A DNA stretch of 64,000 nt from Sheuella sp. (GTDB lineage Bacteria > Pseudomonadota > Gammaproteobacteria > Burkholderiales > Burkholderiaceae_B), in the NCBI GenBank assembly GCA_030650995.1, contig JAUSCY010000142.1, positions 1-64,000 on the forward strand, read 5' to 3'. The notes below the pieces were generated by a model, which had not been told where the DNA came from, searched no databases, and saw only the letters and a program-made list of their open reading frames with translations. The translations under genes and the position numbers were made by a program. Below are positions 18,838 through 27,951 of the stretch, piece by piece (position 1 is the first letter of the stretch; every line of letters starts with the position of its first letter).

Positions 18838-19056
18838 ATGGCAACAGCCAAAAAAGCAGTTAAGAAAGCAGCAGCAAAAAAGCCAGCAGCTAAAAAAGTT
18901 GTGGCTAAGAAGCCAGTTGTAGCAAAGAAGCCCGTTGCAGCTAAGAAAGTTGTAGCTAAGAAGCCAGCAGCCAAGAAAGTTGCAGCTAAAAAGCCAGCAG
19001 CCAAAAAAGTTGTAGCAAAAAAACCAGCAGCTAAACCAGTTGCAAAAAAAAAATAG
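18838..19056 (+). CDS. Histone H1-like Ala/Lys-repeat nucleoid protein (frame stops early)
   Basis: Highly basic DNA-binding protein of the bacterial H1-like class (as BpH1 of Bordetella), thought to coat and condense the nucleoid. The 72 readable residues are almost only Ala, Lys, Val and Pro in repeats such as AAKKP and AAKKVVAKKP. AGGAG at 18825-18829 supports the ATG. The frame ends in TAG directly after a run of ten A (19044-19053). The next frame continues the same composition to 19178 (separate entry), so the complete protein would be about 113 residues. Repeat number varies widely in this family. Confidence 0.85.
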   Translation: MATAKKAVKKAAAKKPAAKKVVAKKPVVAKKPVAAKKVVAKKPAAKKVAAKKPAAKKVVAKKPAAKPVAKKK

Positions 19057-19178
19057 TTAAAAAAGCTGCCGCTAAAAAACCGGCAGTAGCCGCCCCTTCG
19101 GTCGCAGCAGCTCCAGTGGCAAAAACTGCACTGAATCCAGCAGCATCATGGCCATTTCCTACGGGTGGCCGTCCTTAA
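19044..19178 (+). other. A10 tract and out-of-frame C-terminal part of the H1-like gene
   Basis: After the ten A at 19044-19053 the -1 frame reads VKKAAAKKPAVAAPSVAAAP and closes with NPAASWPFPTGGRP before TAA at 19176-19178. This tail has the composition and end motif expected of the family and is surely part of the gene. One more A (or three net -1 mechanisms: ribosomal slippage, transcript slippage, or a real indel) would join the parts. A 6-bp hairpin CTGCCG/CGGCAG (19066-19071, 19081-19086) lies 12 bases after the tract. Assembly error in the homopolymer cannot be excluded. Confidence 0.8.
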
Positions 19179-19205
19179 ACTTTTAGTTTAAAGACGCAAG
19201 CTTAG

Positions 19206-19232
19206 ACCGCCCGGCTCGCCGGGCGGTTTTTT
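19206..19232 (+). terminator. Rho-independent terminator after the H1-like gene
   Basis: A strong G/C stem ACCGCCCGG/CCGGGCGGT with a four-base loop, followed by six T. It lies 27 bases beyond the shifted-frame stop, which supports 19178 as the true gene end. Confidence 0.9.
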
Positions 19233-19319
19233 ATTTCAAGTTGTTGCAGCGATGATCCATGCATCTTGCTCACATGCGACAATGATCACCCATGTCAGGC
19301 TATCGGAGATCCCGTCCTC

Positions 19320-19883
19320 ATGCTTAGTGAAATTCTTCGTTTTTTACTCGAAATTGGCTCATCACTTTTCGGTGCATTGCTGTTGGCGCGCGCATGGATT
19401 TATGCGGTCAAACTGCATCCATTCAACCCAATGTCTCAGGCTATCCACCAGGCGACCAACTGGCTGGTTGTGCCTATGCGCAAAATTCTTCCTGGGGTGA
19501 AGTCATTTGACTGGGCAAGTCTGGTTGCAGCCTTGATAGTCGCTTTGGTCTATCTGCTGCTGATGTGGGTCGTCTCGACACGCACACTTCCTCCTCCAAC
19601 CTTACTGCCCGCCATGTTGCTTGCAGCCTTGATCGCCGTCGCGCGCTGGTCTCTGAGCCTGATAGTCTGGATGACCCTGATTCAGGCAGTGCTGTCCTGG
19701 GTCAATCCACTGGCAACCATCATGCCGGTTTTACGTACGCTGACTGAGCCCCTGCTTCTTCCCATCCGGCGCATCATGCCAAATTTCGGCTCACTGGATC
19801 TGTCGCCATTCGCTCTGCTCATCCTTGCACAAATCGCAATGATGGTACTCAACCGGATCAGCTTCACACTGTTGGGAGTTTGA
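19320..19883 (+). CDS. YggT family membrane protein
   Basis: Inner membrane protein with two YGGT repeats of about 85 residues; each has a pair of membrane helices and an Asn/Arg-containing motif (WLVVPMRKILPG near 60; LTEPLLLPIRRIMPNFG near 155). In E. coli YggT has been linked to resistance to osmotic shock; elsewhere the family is tied to cell division or envelope function. ATG at 19320 gives 187 residues, the family length; the frame opens upstream but would add an unusual soluble lead. Five bases before the MscS-type channel gene, so both may serve envelope/osmotic stress. Confidence 0.88.
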   Translation: MLSEILRFLLEIGSSLFGALLLARAWIYAVKLHPFNPMSQAIHQATNWLVVPMRKILPGVKSFDWASLVAALIVALVYLLLMWVVSTRTLPPPTLLPAMLLAALIAVARWSLSLIVWMTLIQAVLSWVNPLATIMPVLRTLTEPLLLPIRRIMPNFGSLDLSPFALLILAQIAMMVLNRISFTLLGV

Positions 19884-19888
19884 TTTAA

Positions 19889-22291
19889 ATGGTAAAAGTC
19901 ATGCGTGCGTCACTAGTCGTGTTGTTGCTCACTGCCAGCGCTCTGGTTATAGAGAGCAGACCCGCCCACTCCCAGGGCATCCCCAAAACGCCCATGACTA
20001 GTGCGCTGACGCAACAAGCCAAACCAGCGCCCAGTACCGCCATCAATGAGATATCTTTTTCTGCTGCGCAAACGCATGATGAAAAAGCGGCAGTCATCGA
20101 TACATATCAGGCGGATATGGAAAAACGCCGGGATACGATGCGTGCCGCGCTGATCAAACTACAAAATGAATTAAAAGAAATCAATGCTGGGGATGAAGCG
20201 CTGCGGCAGGCTGGAATTGAGCGCCAGAATTATTTACAGAAGCAATATGACGGCTATGCCCAAAGTGTCGATACGCTAAAGGACATGCGCCGGCTAAACG
20301 ACAAGCTGGCCTTAACTCAAAAGGAACGGGATACCTGGGCACCTCCACCTGGTTCTCCTCCATGGAAAATTTCAATTGCCGATGATTTGAGATTGTCGAT
20401 CCTGCAGGCTGAATTTCAGGGTCGCCACTTGGACCAGAGGCTGATTATTCTTGATCAGGAAGTAGAGGACTGGAGAAAGGACCGTACTAAAGCTGAAATT
20501 GATCTCAGACAAAGTACTGGTCGCAGCGATGCTGTTACAGCGCCAACACCTGGAGCGGCAGCGGGATCACAACATACTGAGGTGGCAAAACGTCATCTTG
20601 AATCAATCAATCTCTCGCTATCGAATGCATTACTCGATCGTGATCTCGTCTCAACCGAGCGGCAGATCACCACGCTTAAACTTTCGATCCTCAATAGAAC
20701 CTGGGCCTTTTATGACAATCAGTTTATCTATTCTGATGACGATCTTAAAAACACACTGAGTGAACTAGACAAGAAAATTGCTGGCCTGCGCACACAAGAA
20801 CAACAAGCAGGCACGAAGATCAATCGCACGCTTGATCAGGCCGCCACGGCAAGGGCAAAAATTGATCAGATTGAGCGAACGCCTAATGCCTCTGCAGAGT
20901 CACTCGCACAGGCCAAGCAAAACTGGCGCATGGCTGACACTATCGCGCAAGCAGCCAGAATTGAGCGTGAAAAATATCGGGCACTGATTGATCTGAATTC
21001 GATCCTGATTCAAATGTGGACTCTACGCCACCAGATATATGCCTCTGACAAAGAAAGCGTAGATTTCAACGAAATTAAAACCAAACAGCAAAATCTGATT
21101 CGTCGACTTGATCAGGGTTTGCAATATCTGACACAGATGATTGCCGAGAGATCACAATCATCTTTCGAACTTAGCGAACAACTCAAGTCGGCAAAAGATC
21201 CTGCTGAGCGCGAATACATTAAAAACCTGATGAAGCCTGTCGTCGAAGAAATCGACAATACACGGGAGGTCTATTCTGAAGTCGGACGTGTCCGACAAAT
21301 GCTTCAAATCACGGACGAGGAAATTACAGGGCATGAGTCCAGGCGCAGTTTGAGCCAGATACTGGGCACATTCAAAACGCAAGCCTGGTCCATAGGGAAA
21401 AGTATCTGGAACTATGAAATCATCGCGATCGATGATGTCATGCTCGTTGACGGACGCGAGGTCAAGATCAAGCGTAGTGTCACAATCGGCAAAAGCATCG
21501 GTGCACTCACCATCCTGATCGTCGGGTTCATGGTGATCACCAGAATTATTCGCCGTACGCTGGAACTTGCAGTGAGCAAGGGTAATTTAGGGGTTAGCAA
21601 ATCCGTCGTAATCGGACGCTGGATGGCGATCATTGCGGGTATATCCCTGATCATCACAGCCTTTAATCTGGTTGAGATTCCGCTCAGTGCGTTTGCTTTC
21701 TTCGGCGGTGCTTTGGCTATCGGCGTCGGCTTTGGCACACAGAATCTACTTAAAAACCTAATCAGTGGCGTGATGCTACTGATTGAAAAACCCATCCGTA
21801 TTGGTGATCTGGTCGAAGTAGACGGCGTAACGGGTACTGTCACATCGATTGGAATCCGATTCTCGACCATACACGGATCGCAGGGCACAGACACGCTGAT
21901 TCCAAACAGTTCGCTCGTCGAGCACAAACTTGTAAATTGGACCTACTCGACCCCCGATGTTCGTAAAGACATCAGAATCACAGTCGGCTACAACTCCGAT
22001 GCGAAGCAGGTCCAAGAACTTCTGCTCAAACTAAGCAATGCGCACCCAAGGGTCATCCGCACTCCCTCGCCGCTCGTCACGCTTGAAGACTTCGGTGACA
22101 ATGGGCTGGTATTTAATCTGCAGTGCTGGATGAAAGTCGAGGCTGGCTTGAACTCACTTGAGGTGCTCAGTGATTTGCGTTTGCAAATTCTGGAAGCCTT
22201 CAATGCAGCAGGAATTGAACTACCTTTTCCGCAGCGGATGATGCAATTCGATAAAAACGCATCCATTGAAGTCAGGATGGCACAACCTTAA
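19889..22291 (+). CDS. Large MscS-family mechanosensitive channel
   Basis: Inner membrane tension-gated channel for osmotic downshock. A cleaved signal peptide (about 1-28, ending AHSQ) leads into a long periplasmic, mostly helical and Gln/Lys/Glu-rich region (about 45-500) with coiled-coil character. The MscS core follows: membrane helices from about 530, pore helix GGALAIGVGFGTQNLLKNLISG (605-627), then the beta-domain with EKPIRIGDLVEVDG. At 800 residues it is shorter than MscK/MscM of E. coli (about 1100) and probably has fewer membrane helices. Its stop overlaps the convergent lipoprotein gene. Confidence 0.9.
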   Translation: MVKVMRASLVVLLLTASALVIESRPAHSQGIPKTPMTSALTQQAKPAPSTAINEISFSAAQTHDEKAAVIDTYQADMEKRRDTMRAALIKLQNELKEINAGDEALRQAGIERQNYLQKQYDGYAQSVDTLKDMRRLNDKLALTQKERDTWAPPPGSPPWKISIADDLRLSILQAEFQGRHLDQRLIILDQEVEDWRKDRTKAEIDLRQSTGRSDAVTAPTPGAAAGSQHTEVAKRHLESINLSLSNALLDRDLVSTERQITTLKLSILNRTWAFYDNQFIYSDDDLKNTLSELDKKIAGLRTQEQQAGTKINRTLDQAATARAKIDQIERTPNASAESLAQAKQNWRMADTIAQAARIEREKYRALIDLNSILIQMWTLRHQIYASDKESVDFNEIKTKQQNLIRRLDQGLQYLTQMIAERSQSSFELSEQLKSAKDPAEREYIKNLMKPVVEEIDNTREVYSEVGRVRQMLQITDEEITGHESRRSLSQILGTFKTQAWSIGKSIWNYEIIAIDDVMLVDGREVKIKRSVTIGKSIGALTILIVGFMVITRIIRRTLELAVSKGNLGVSKSVVIGRWMAIIAGISLIITAFNLVEIPLSAFAFFGGALAIGVGFGTQNLLKNLISGVMLLIEKPIRIGDLVEVDGVTGTVTSIGIRFSTIHGSQGTDTLIPNSSLVEHKLVNWTYSTPDVRKDIRITVGYNSDAKQVQELLLKLSNAHPRVIRTPSPLVTLEDFGDNGLVFNLQCWMKVEAGLNSLEVLSDLRLQILEAFNAAGIELPFPQRMMQFDKNASIEVRMAQP

Positions 22292-22304
22292 AATGGCACA
22301 ACCT
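22277..22304. repeat. 12-bp direct repeat across two convergent stop codons
   Basis: ATGGCACAACCT occurs at 22277-22288 and again at 22293-22304; between the copies lie the overlapping stops of the channel gene and the lipoprotein gene. It looks like a short local duplication that moved one of the stops. Confidence 0.7.
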
Positions 22305-22710
22305 GAGTGCTTTGCGTGGCGTTGACAACTTTCACGCGCTGATTCAACTGAAGCTTTTCAATGCCGGGTTGTGTCACCACTCTGATTGCCCCGTTATCAA
22401 AGCGAACAGTTATTTCCTGACTGTCAGCCCGAACGGTATGATCATCGGTTGATTCGTCAGTCATCGCACCCAGTATCGCCCCACCAACCTGCGCGAGTGA
22501 TCGTCCTTGTGTTTCGGTCCGGGTAACCAGGGGAGCGCGATCATCATGCAGACTGATTTGACGCAGCTTGATCACCACACCGCTCTGCACACTCTGAGTC
22601 GTCTGCAATGGTTGCGAGTTGCTTGCAGAAGTTGATTTCCCAGAGGTCGAACAGCCGGAAATGATCACAGCGCTCGCCACAACCATACCGAAACCGACAA
22701 AAATTTTCAC
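22288..22710 (-). CDS. Small outer-membrane-type lipoprotein
   Basis: Function unknown. A signal peptide ends in the lipobox ISGC (residues 17-20). After a Ser/Thr/Gln-rich spacer comes a beta-rich domain containing VGGAILGAM, a short glycine-zipper stretch that recalls SlyB/Pcp-type lipoproteins, and a C-terminal half reading ITVRFDNGAIRVVTQP. 140 residues. Overlaps the channel gene by three bases at the stops and follows the PfkB kinase gene by five bases, so it is the last gene of that leftward operon. Confidence 0.75.
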   Translation of the reverse strand: MKIFVGFGMVVASAVIISGCSTSGKSTSASNSQPLQTTQSVQSGVVIKLRQISLHDDRAPLVTRTETQGRSLAQVGGAILGAMTDESTDDHTVRADSQEITVRFDNGAIRVVTQPGIEKLQLNQRVKVVNATQSTQVVPF

Positions 22711-22715
22711 AAGAA

Positions 22716-23657
22716 TTATCCTGGTAAATTCAATCCGAACTGAGCATGTAAGTGCGCACTTATTTCGGCGCGGGAGGGTGCGTGATTCTGTGGCCCGCGC
22801 GATGCAATCTTGAGTGACCCCATCAAGTTACCCAGTTTACAAGCATCGCTCCAGGACCAGCCGATTGTCAGGCCATACAGCAGGCCTGCGCGATGTGCAT
22901 CGCCACAACCGGTTGGATCAATCACTGCAGCAGGGATAACAGCGTCTATATGCTCAGTACGCCCTGCTGTGTAGAGAGTCGCGCCCTCTGCACCACGCGT
23001 CACAATGACAGCCTGCAAACCCGCGGCCAGTTGCTCCACGGTCTGACCGGTACGCTGCTCAACAACGCTGGCCTCGTAATCATTGACACAAAGAACCTGA
23101 GCCAGGGCAATCATTTCTTTAATATCGTCGCCATCAAACAATGGCATAGCCTGACCCAAGTCAAATATGAAAGGGGTACCTTGCGCGTGCAGTCGTTTGG
23201 CGTGCGCGATCATGCCGGATTTGGCATCAGGCGCGACAATCGCCCAGGCAGCCTGATGACCTGTCAGGTCATTATCCGCCGCGTGTTCCATCGCCCCCGG
23301 ATGAAACGAAGCGATCTGATTATCATCAAGGTCTGTCGTAATGAAACACTGGGCAGTCAGTGTGCCCGCAACGGTACGGATCTTGCTGGTATCAATACCT
23401 AACTCTTTGAAACGCTTGATATAGTCCGCGGCATCGTCACCAACTGTGGCAACGGGGATCGGTTTGCCTCCCAGCAAATTCAAGTTGTAGGCAATATTGC
23501 CAGAACAACCACCAAACTCGCGCCGCATTGTCGGCACAAAAAACGATACGCTCAACGCGTGAATTCGATCAGGAAGGATATGATCTTTGAATCGACCCTC
23601 GAAAACCGCGATCGTATCAAATGCAACGGAACCACAAATCAGAACGGGAGCGCTCAT
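22716..23657 (-). CDS. PfkB-family kinase, probably adenosine kinase
   Basis: Ribokinase-fold sugar/nucleoside kinase. The N-terminal GGCSGNIAYNLNLLGG is the PfkB signature 1, and DPTGCGDAHRAGLLYGL is signature 2 with the catalytic Asp of GCGD; the His-Arg after it, in place of the usual Phe, is found in bacterial adenosine kinase-like members. The 313 residues fit. Adenosine as substrate is the best guess from overall similarity; other sugars or nucleosides remain possible. In a leftward operon with DUF3426 and prmA genes upstream and the lipoprotein downstream. Confidence 0.82.
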   Translation of the reverse strand: MSAPVLICGSVAFDTIAVFEGRFKDHILPDRIHALSVSFFVPTMRREFGGCSGNIAYNLNLLGGKPIPVATVGDDAADYIKRFKELGIDTSKIRTVAGTLTAQCFITTDLDDNQIASFHPGAMEHAADNDLTGHQAAWAIVAPDAKSGMIAHAKRLHAQGTPFIFDLGQAMPLFDGDDIKEMIALAQVLCVNDYEASVVEQRTGQTVEQLAAGLQAVIVTRGAEGATLYTAGRTEHIDAVIPAAVIDPTGCGDAHRAGLLYGLTIGWSWSDACKLGNLMGSLKIASRGPQNHAPSRAEISAHLHAQFGLNLPG

Positions 23658-23666
23658 GCTCTTGCC

Positions 23667-24641
23667 TCAAGGAAAAAATTTATCGAGTTGAAAACCATTA
23701 ATCTGTAATCCAGTAACCGTGACAGGTATTAACAGATTAACTTCCTGACCCGCAGCGAATGGCTGATCCACCAGAGTGGGGGGCAGATACTGATATGGAG
23801 CAATTGTTTTGCGCACCACGGTGGCGCCCGAGGCATCCTTTAGCTCAAGGCTTAAGTGTGGCCAGGGCTGATTCTTATCATAACGATTTCGCATCGTCAG
23901 ACGCAGCGACAGTTCGACAGGCTGACCTTCGGGCGTCTGACCCGCCGACTGTTGCAGCGAGGAAGCCTCAATCGAAATACGTTCAAGATGACGTGACAAA
24001 CTGACATCACAATTTAATTTTGCACAGAGTATTGTTAACACAGGCTGTAAAAATGGTGCCCGCGTAGCAATGTCATTACGGTAGATATAGACACCTTGGG
24101 CCAGCAACCCCAGCAGAACCAAAAGACTTAACGCGCCCCAGAAGAATCGCACCAGTGCGCCAGGTCCCTCTGCCTCTGTTAGGAAACCAGGTGGTCTGCG
24201 TCCAAAGCTTGTTGTATCTGCGCCTCGGCTACGTGACTCGCCGCGCAAGGATATGGAAGGCTCATCTAATACTGGCTGCGATACCATCGTGCTTTCGTGT
24301 GTGGGGGACGTTCGATGTCTCAGAACGGCAGGCTCAGGCTCAGGGTAATGAATAACAGGCTCTTGAAACTCTGGATGTCTCAGATTATCCGTGATGGTAT
24401 CAAACGCTGAGCCGTGGTCCGGATCAGTAGCTCCAGGTGCAGTGACATGTGCGGGCGTGACATGCTCAGCGGTATCACTTGCACGACGGGTCAGCGTAGG
24501 TAGTTCGGTTTCGAGATGCGAATAGGCATCGAATATGTTGGAACACGTGCCACAACGCACAAGCCCTTCGTGCATACGAAGCTGGTCGAGCGAAGCCAGA
24601 AAATCATTCTGACATTTTGGGCAACGTGTAATCAGGCTCAT
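23667..24641 (-). CDS. Zinc-ribbon and DUF3426 membrane protein
   Basis: An MJ0042-type zinc ribbon at the N-terminus (C7, C10, C30, C33 in CPKC and CGTC) faces the cytoplasm; a Pro/Thr/His-rich linker follows, then one membrane helix (about 168-190) and the DUF3426 domain in the periplasm, ending LQINGFQLDKFFP. Found next to prmA across betaproteobacteria. No biochemical function is known; the topology, metal knuckle inside and beta domain outside, suggests a sensor or envelope scaffold, which is inference. Nine bases after prmA. Confidence 0.85.
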   Translation of the reverse strand: MSLITRCPKCQNDFLASLDQLRMHEGLVRCGTCSNIFDAYSHLETELPTLTRRASDTAEHVTPAHVTAPGATDPDHGSAFDTITDNLRHPEFQEPVIHYPEPEPAVLRHRTSPTHESTMVSQPVLDEPSISLRGESRSRGADTTSFGRRPPGFLTEAEGPGALVRFFWGALSLLVLLGLLAQGVYIYRNDIATRAPFLQPVLTILCAKLNCDVSLSRHLERISIEASSLQQSAGQTPEGQPVELSLRLTMRNRYDKNQPWPHLSLELKDASGATVVRKTIAPYQYLPPTLVDQPFAAGQEVNLLIPVTVTGLQINGFQLDKFFP

Positions 24642-24650
24642 CGAGGCTGC

Positions 24651-25553
24651 TCAGGGCTTGGTGCCTGACAGGCACACCCATCCGTCTCGGGCCTGCCAAA
24701 CAGTCATAGGTAACCAGGGTGCGTAGGCAGCAGCGACCTCTTCTGCCTGCCTTTCCAGAACGCCGGATAGAATCAGCTGACCGCCCTTGCGCACCCGGCC
24801 TGCCAACATCGGTGCCAGCACCTTGAGCGGATTAGACAGGATATTGGCAACGACTACGTCAAACAAACCGTCCTTGAGCGCGTCAGGCAGCATCGAGTCC
24901 ACCTTGACGTGATTCGCCAGGGCATTGTCCCGCGTGGACTGCACAGCCTGCTCGTCAATATCAACACCAACAACTTGCGAAGCACCAAACATCGACGCAG
25001 CAATCGCCAGGATGCCAGATCCACAGCCATAATCCAGTACGGTTGCTTTGGCTGGCAAGCAATCTGCAAGCCATTCAAGACACAAATGCGTGGTGGGGTG
25101 ACTGCCTGTGCCAAAAGCCAGACCTGGATCCAATTGAATAGCAATACGGTTCGGTTCAGGTGAGGCAGGCATCTGATCGGCGTGCCAGCTCGGGATAATC
25201 AGAATTCTGTCACCCACAGCAATCGGACCAAACTGGGATTGCGTCAGACGGACCCAGTCCGCATCGGGAACATCACGCAGATGCCTGGGTAACTCGGGAA
25301 CAGACTCGAAATCCTGCAGCGCCGCAGCCAGTAATTGTTCCGGATCTGTGCCATCGGCAAGTAACACCACCAGATGATTGCGCATCCAGGCTTGCGTATT
25401 GGGCTCGCTTCCAGGTTCACCAAACAAGGGTTGTTCAGCATCCGTGTCCAGGTCGGCATCTTCAACAGATACCGACAGCGCACCCGCATCGAGCAAACTA
25501 TCAGACAGGGACTCAGCTAATCCGCCGGGACAAAGCAAAACCAGTTCACGCAT
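24651..25553 (-). CDS. prmA: Ribosomal protein L11 methyltransferase
   Basis: SAM-dependent enzyme that trimethylates L11 at several amino groups. N-terminal substrate-recognition domain (about 1-60), linker, then a class I methyltransferase with the SAM loop LDYGCGSGILAIAA and the acidic VVGVDID. The active-site region TGSHPTTHLCLEWL is conserved. 300 residues. Its position between accC and the DUF3426 gene is common in this group. Confidence 0.96.
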   Translation of the reverse strand: MRELVLLCPGGLAESLSDSLLDAGALSVSVEDADLDTDAEQPLFGEPGSEPNTQAWMRNHLVVLLADGTDPEQLLAAALQDFESVPELPRHLRDVPDADWVRLTQSQFGPIAVGDRILIIPSWHADQMPASPEPNRIAIQLDPGLAFGTGSHPTTHLCLEWLADCLPAKATVLDYGCGSGILAIAASMFGASQVVGVDIDEQAVQSTRDNALANHVKVDSMLPDALKDGLFDVVVANILSNPLKVLAPMLAGRVRKGGQLILSGVLERQAEEVAAAYAPWLPMTVWQARDGWVCLSGTKP

Positions 25554-25607
25554 GTAAATTTCCGATTACCGGACCATCACAGGTCCGGTGCGACAACTGC
25601 CCCGCAA

Positions 25608-26957
25608 TCAAGTGGGGCGAGCAGCCAGTTTATGTTCCAGATAGTGAATACTGGTGCCGCCTGCTGCAAACTTGGCATCCACCAACAATTCACGATGCAA
25701 GGCGATATTGGTCTTAATCCCTTCTACGACCATTTCCGACAACGCAATTGACATGCGCGCCAGTGCCTGGTCCCGCGTCTCACCGTAGGTAATCACCTTG
25801 GCAATCATCGAATCATAGTGAGGTGGTACGAAATATCCATTGAATACATGCGAATCAATCCGCACACCAGGACCGCCAGGTGTATGAAGGTTTGTAATTC
25901 GCCCCGGACTCGGCATAAAGGTAAAGGGATCTTCTGCATTAATACGGCATTCAAGTGCATGGCCTTTGAATACGATATCTTTCTGGCGCAGTGTGAATTT
26001 TTCACCTGCCGCCACAAGTATCTGCTGCTGAACCAGATCAATCCCGGTAATCAGCTCAGTCACGGGATGCTCAACCTGAATACGGGTGTTCATTTCGATG
26101 AAAAAGAACTCGCCGTTTTCAAACAGAAACTCAAATGTACCCGCACCACGATATCCAATTTTGCGACATGCCTCTGCGCAGCGCTCACCGATCCGTTCGA
26201 TCAGTTTGCGAGGGATTCCAGGAGCAGGCGCCTCTTCAATCACTTTCTGGTGACGACGCTGCATCGAGCAATCACGTTCACCTAACCAGACAGCATTACG
26301 CTCGCCGTCGGCCAACACCTGAATTTCAATGTGGCGTGGATTTTCGAGGAATTTCTCGAGGTAAACCTCAGGATTATTAAAAGCGGCACCGGCCTCAGCC
26401 TTGGTCATGGTCACGGCATTGAGCAAGGCTGCCTCAGTATGTACAACGCGCATGCCTCGACCACCGCCACCACCGGCAGCTTTAATAATGACCGGGTAAC
26501 CCACAACATTTGCGATACGCAGGATTTCTGCAGAATCGGCTGGCAATGCACCCTCAGAGCCTGGCACGACCGGCACACCGGCCTCAATCATGGCTCGCTT
26601 GGCGCTGACCTTATCACCCATCAGTCTGATTGATTCTGGACGAGGACCGATAAAGACAAACCCGCTTTTCTCGACACGGTCGGCAAAATCAGCGTTCTCA
26701 GAAAGAAAACCATAACCAGGATGAATGGCTTCTGCATCAGTAACTTCAGCCGCAGCAATAATTGCCGGCATATTCAGGTAGCTGTCGCGCGAAGCAGCAG
26801 GACCAATACAAACTGACTCATCAGCAAGACGAACGTACTTGGCGTCGCGATCGGCCTCTGAATGGACAACAACAGTTTTGATGCCCATTTCACGGCAGGC
26901 CCGCTGAATACGCAAGGCAATTTCGCCACGATTGGCGATCAGAATTTTTTCAAACAT
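25608..26957 (-). CDS. accC: Acetyl-CoA carboxylase, biotin carboxylase subunit
   Basis: ATP-dependent carboxylation of biotin on AccB, the first half-reaction of fatty acid synthesis. [16 protein letters not shown] opens the pre-ATP-grasp domain; the glycine-rich loop [14 protein letters not shown] and the catalytic [14 protein letters not shown] are present. ATG at 26957 starts one base after the accB stop; a TTG nine bases earlier would overlap accB. 449 residues as in E. coli. Confidence 0.97.
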   Translation of the reverse strand: MFEKILIANRGEIALRIQRACREMGIKTVVVHSEADRDAKYVRLADESVCIGPAASRDSYLNMPAIIAAAEVTDAEAIHPGYGFLSENADFADRVEKSGFVFIGPRPESIRLMGDKVSAKRAMIEAGVPVVPGSEGALPADSAEILRIANVVGYPVIIKAAGGGGGRGMRVVHTEAALLNAVTMTKAEAGAAFNNPEVYLEKFLENPRHIEIQVLADGERNAVWLGERDCSMQRRHQKVIEEAPAPGIPRKLIERIGERCAEACRKIGYRGAGTFEFLFENGEFFFIEMNTRIQVEHPVTELITGIDLVQQQILVAAGEKFTLRQKDIVFKGHALECRINAEDPFTFMPSPGRITNLHTPGGPGVRIDSHVFNGYFVPPHYDSMIAKVITYGETRDQALARMSIALSEMVVEGIKTNIALHRELLVDAKFAAGGTSIHYLEHKLAARPT

Positions 26958-26958
26958 A

Positions 26959-27402
26959 TCAGGCAATCACGAAAAGAGGTTGACCGTATTCAACGGGCTC
27001 ACCATTTTCGACAAGAATTGCCTGGATCACACCGGTCTTGTCTGCTTCGATTTCGTTGAGCAGCTTCATGGCCTCAATTATGCAAAGAGGCTCGCCTTCT
27101 TTGACGGCCTGGCCAACCTGAACAAAGGCAGGCACGCCCGGATTGGAGGCACGATAGAACGTACCAACCATGGGTGACTTTACCGTATGACCTGTCGGTG
27201 CGGCAGGTGCGGCAGCAGCAGGGGCGGCCTCTCCAGCGGCAACCGGGGCGGGAGCAACCGGGGCAGGTGCGTAAGCAACAGGCTGCACAGCCTGAGAAAA
27301 CTTGACGATACGAACCTTGCCCTCACCTTCGGTGATTTCAAGTTCGGCAATGCCAGACTCTGCAACCAGGTCGATCAAGGTTTTCAGTTTTCTGAGATCC
27401 AT
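26959..27402 (-). CDS. accB: Acetyl-CoA carboxylase biotin carboxyl carrier protein
   Basis: Swinging-arm carrier of acetyl-CoA carboxylase. N-terminal helical part (1-40), an Ala/Pro-rich hinge (about 48-75), then the biotinyl domain with the thumb region typical of AccB. The biotin lysine is K113 in EAMKLLNEI; Leu instead of Met after the lysine is common. 147 residues. accB-accC is the classical two-gene operon, here downstream of aroQ as in many proteobacteria. Confidence 0.97.
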   Translation of the reverse strand: MDLRKLKTLIDLVAESGIAELEITEGEGKVRIVKFSQAVQPVAYAPAPVAPAPVAAGEAAPAAAAPAAPTGHTVKSPMVGTFYRASNPGVPAFVQVGQAVKEGEPLCIIEAMKLLNEIEADKTGVIQAILVENGEPVEYGQPLFVIA

Positions 27403-27444
27403 AGTGGTTTTTCCGTAAAATGATGATTGACCAGCGCTTAACTA

Positions 27445-27891
27445 TCAGGCTGGCTGGACGTACTGCACGGCAAACCGCACAGCGGCCTCGTAGCCCTGAG
27501 GGCCAAGACCCGCCACCACACCTTGCGCCAAATCGGACAAATAGGAGTGATGACGAAAAGCTTCTCGCTTATATACGTTTGAAAGATGTACTTCAACAAA
27601 AGGTATGTTGATACCGGCCAGCGCATCACGCATGGCAACACTGGTGTGTGTATAAGCACCCGCATTAATCACTATGAAATCCGTACCGTCCAGAAGTGCC
27701 GCCTGAATCCTGTCTACCAGCTCACCCTCGTGGTTGCTCTGGAAGGCATCCAGACTCGCTCCAAGACTCGACGACAGACCGCTTAGCCGGGCATTAAGCT
27801 CTGGCAGCGTGGTGTAGCCATATAGATGAGGTTCGCGTGTACCCAGCAAATTCAAGTTGGGACCATGCAGAACAAGGATTCGTTGAGCCAT
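27445..27891 (-). CDS. aroQ: 3-dehydroquinate dehydratase, type II
   Basis: Third step of the shikimate pathway; a dodecameric cytoplasmic enzyme. [17 protein letters not shown] carries the catalytic Arg and the lid Tyr; [11 protein letters not shown] and [15 protein letters not shown] hold the remaining active-site residues. ATG at 27891 gives 148 residues, the family size; a TTG at 27915 would add eight without a better ribosome site. aroE, the next enzyme in the path, is at 32.9 kb. Confidence 0.95.
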   Translation of the reverse strand: MAQRILVLHGPNLNLLGTREPHLYGYTTLPELNARLSGLSSSLGASLDAFQSNHEGELVDRIQAALLDGTDFIVINAGAYTHTSVAMRDALAGINIPFVEVHLSNVYKREAFRHHSYLSDLAQGVVAGLGPQGYEAAVRFAVQYVQPA

Positions 27892-27951
27892 TAAGCGATG
27901 TGTTTTATCTAACAAGAGCTCTTTTTAAGCTAAAAACCGTGATTTGTCCAT

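Noticed and set aside
18720-19004. A 94-codon minus-strand frame with Ala/Phe/Thr repeats
   Set aside because: Simply the complement of the Ala/Lys repeats of the H1-like gene.
21412-21927. A 171-codon minus-strand frame under the MscS core
   Set aside because: Rich in Ser/Ile/Pro/Thr as expected for the complement of a conserved membrane-channel sequence.
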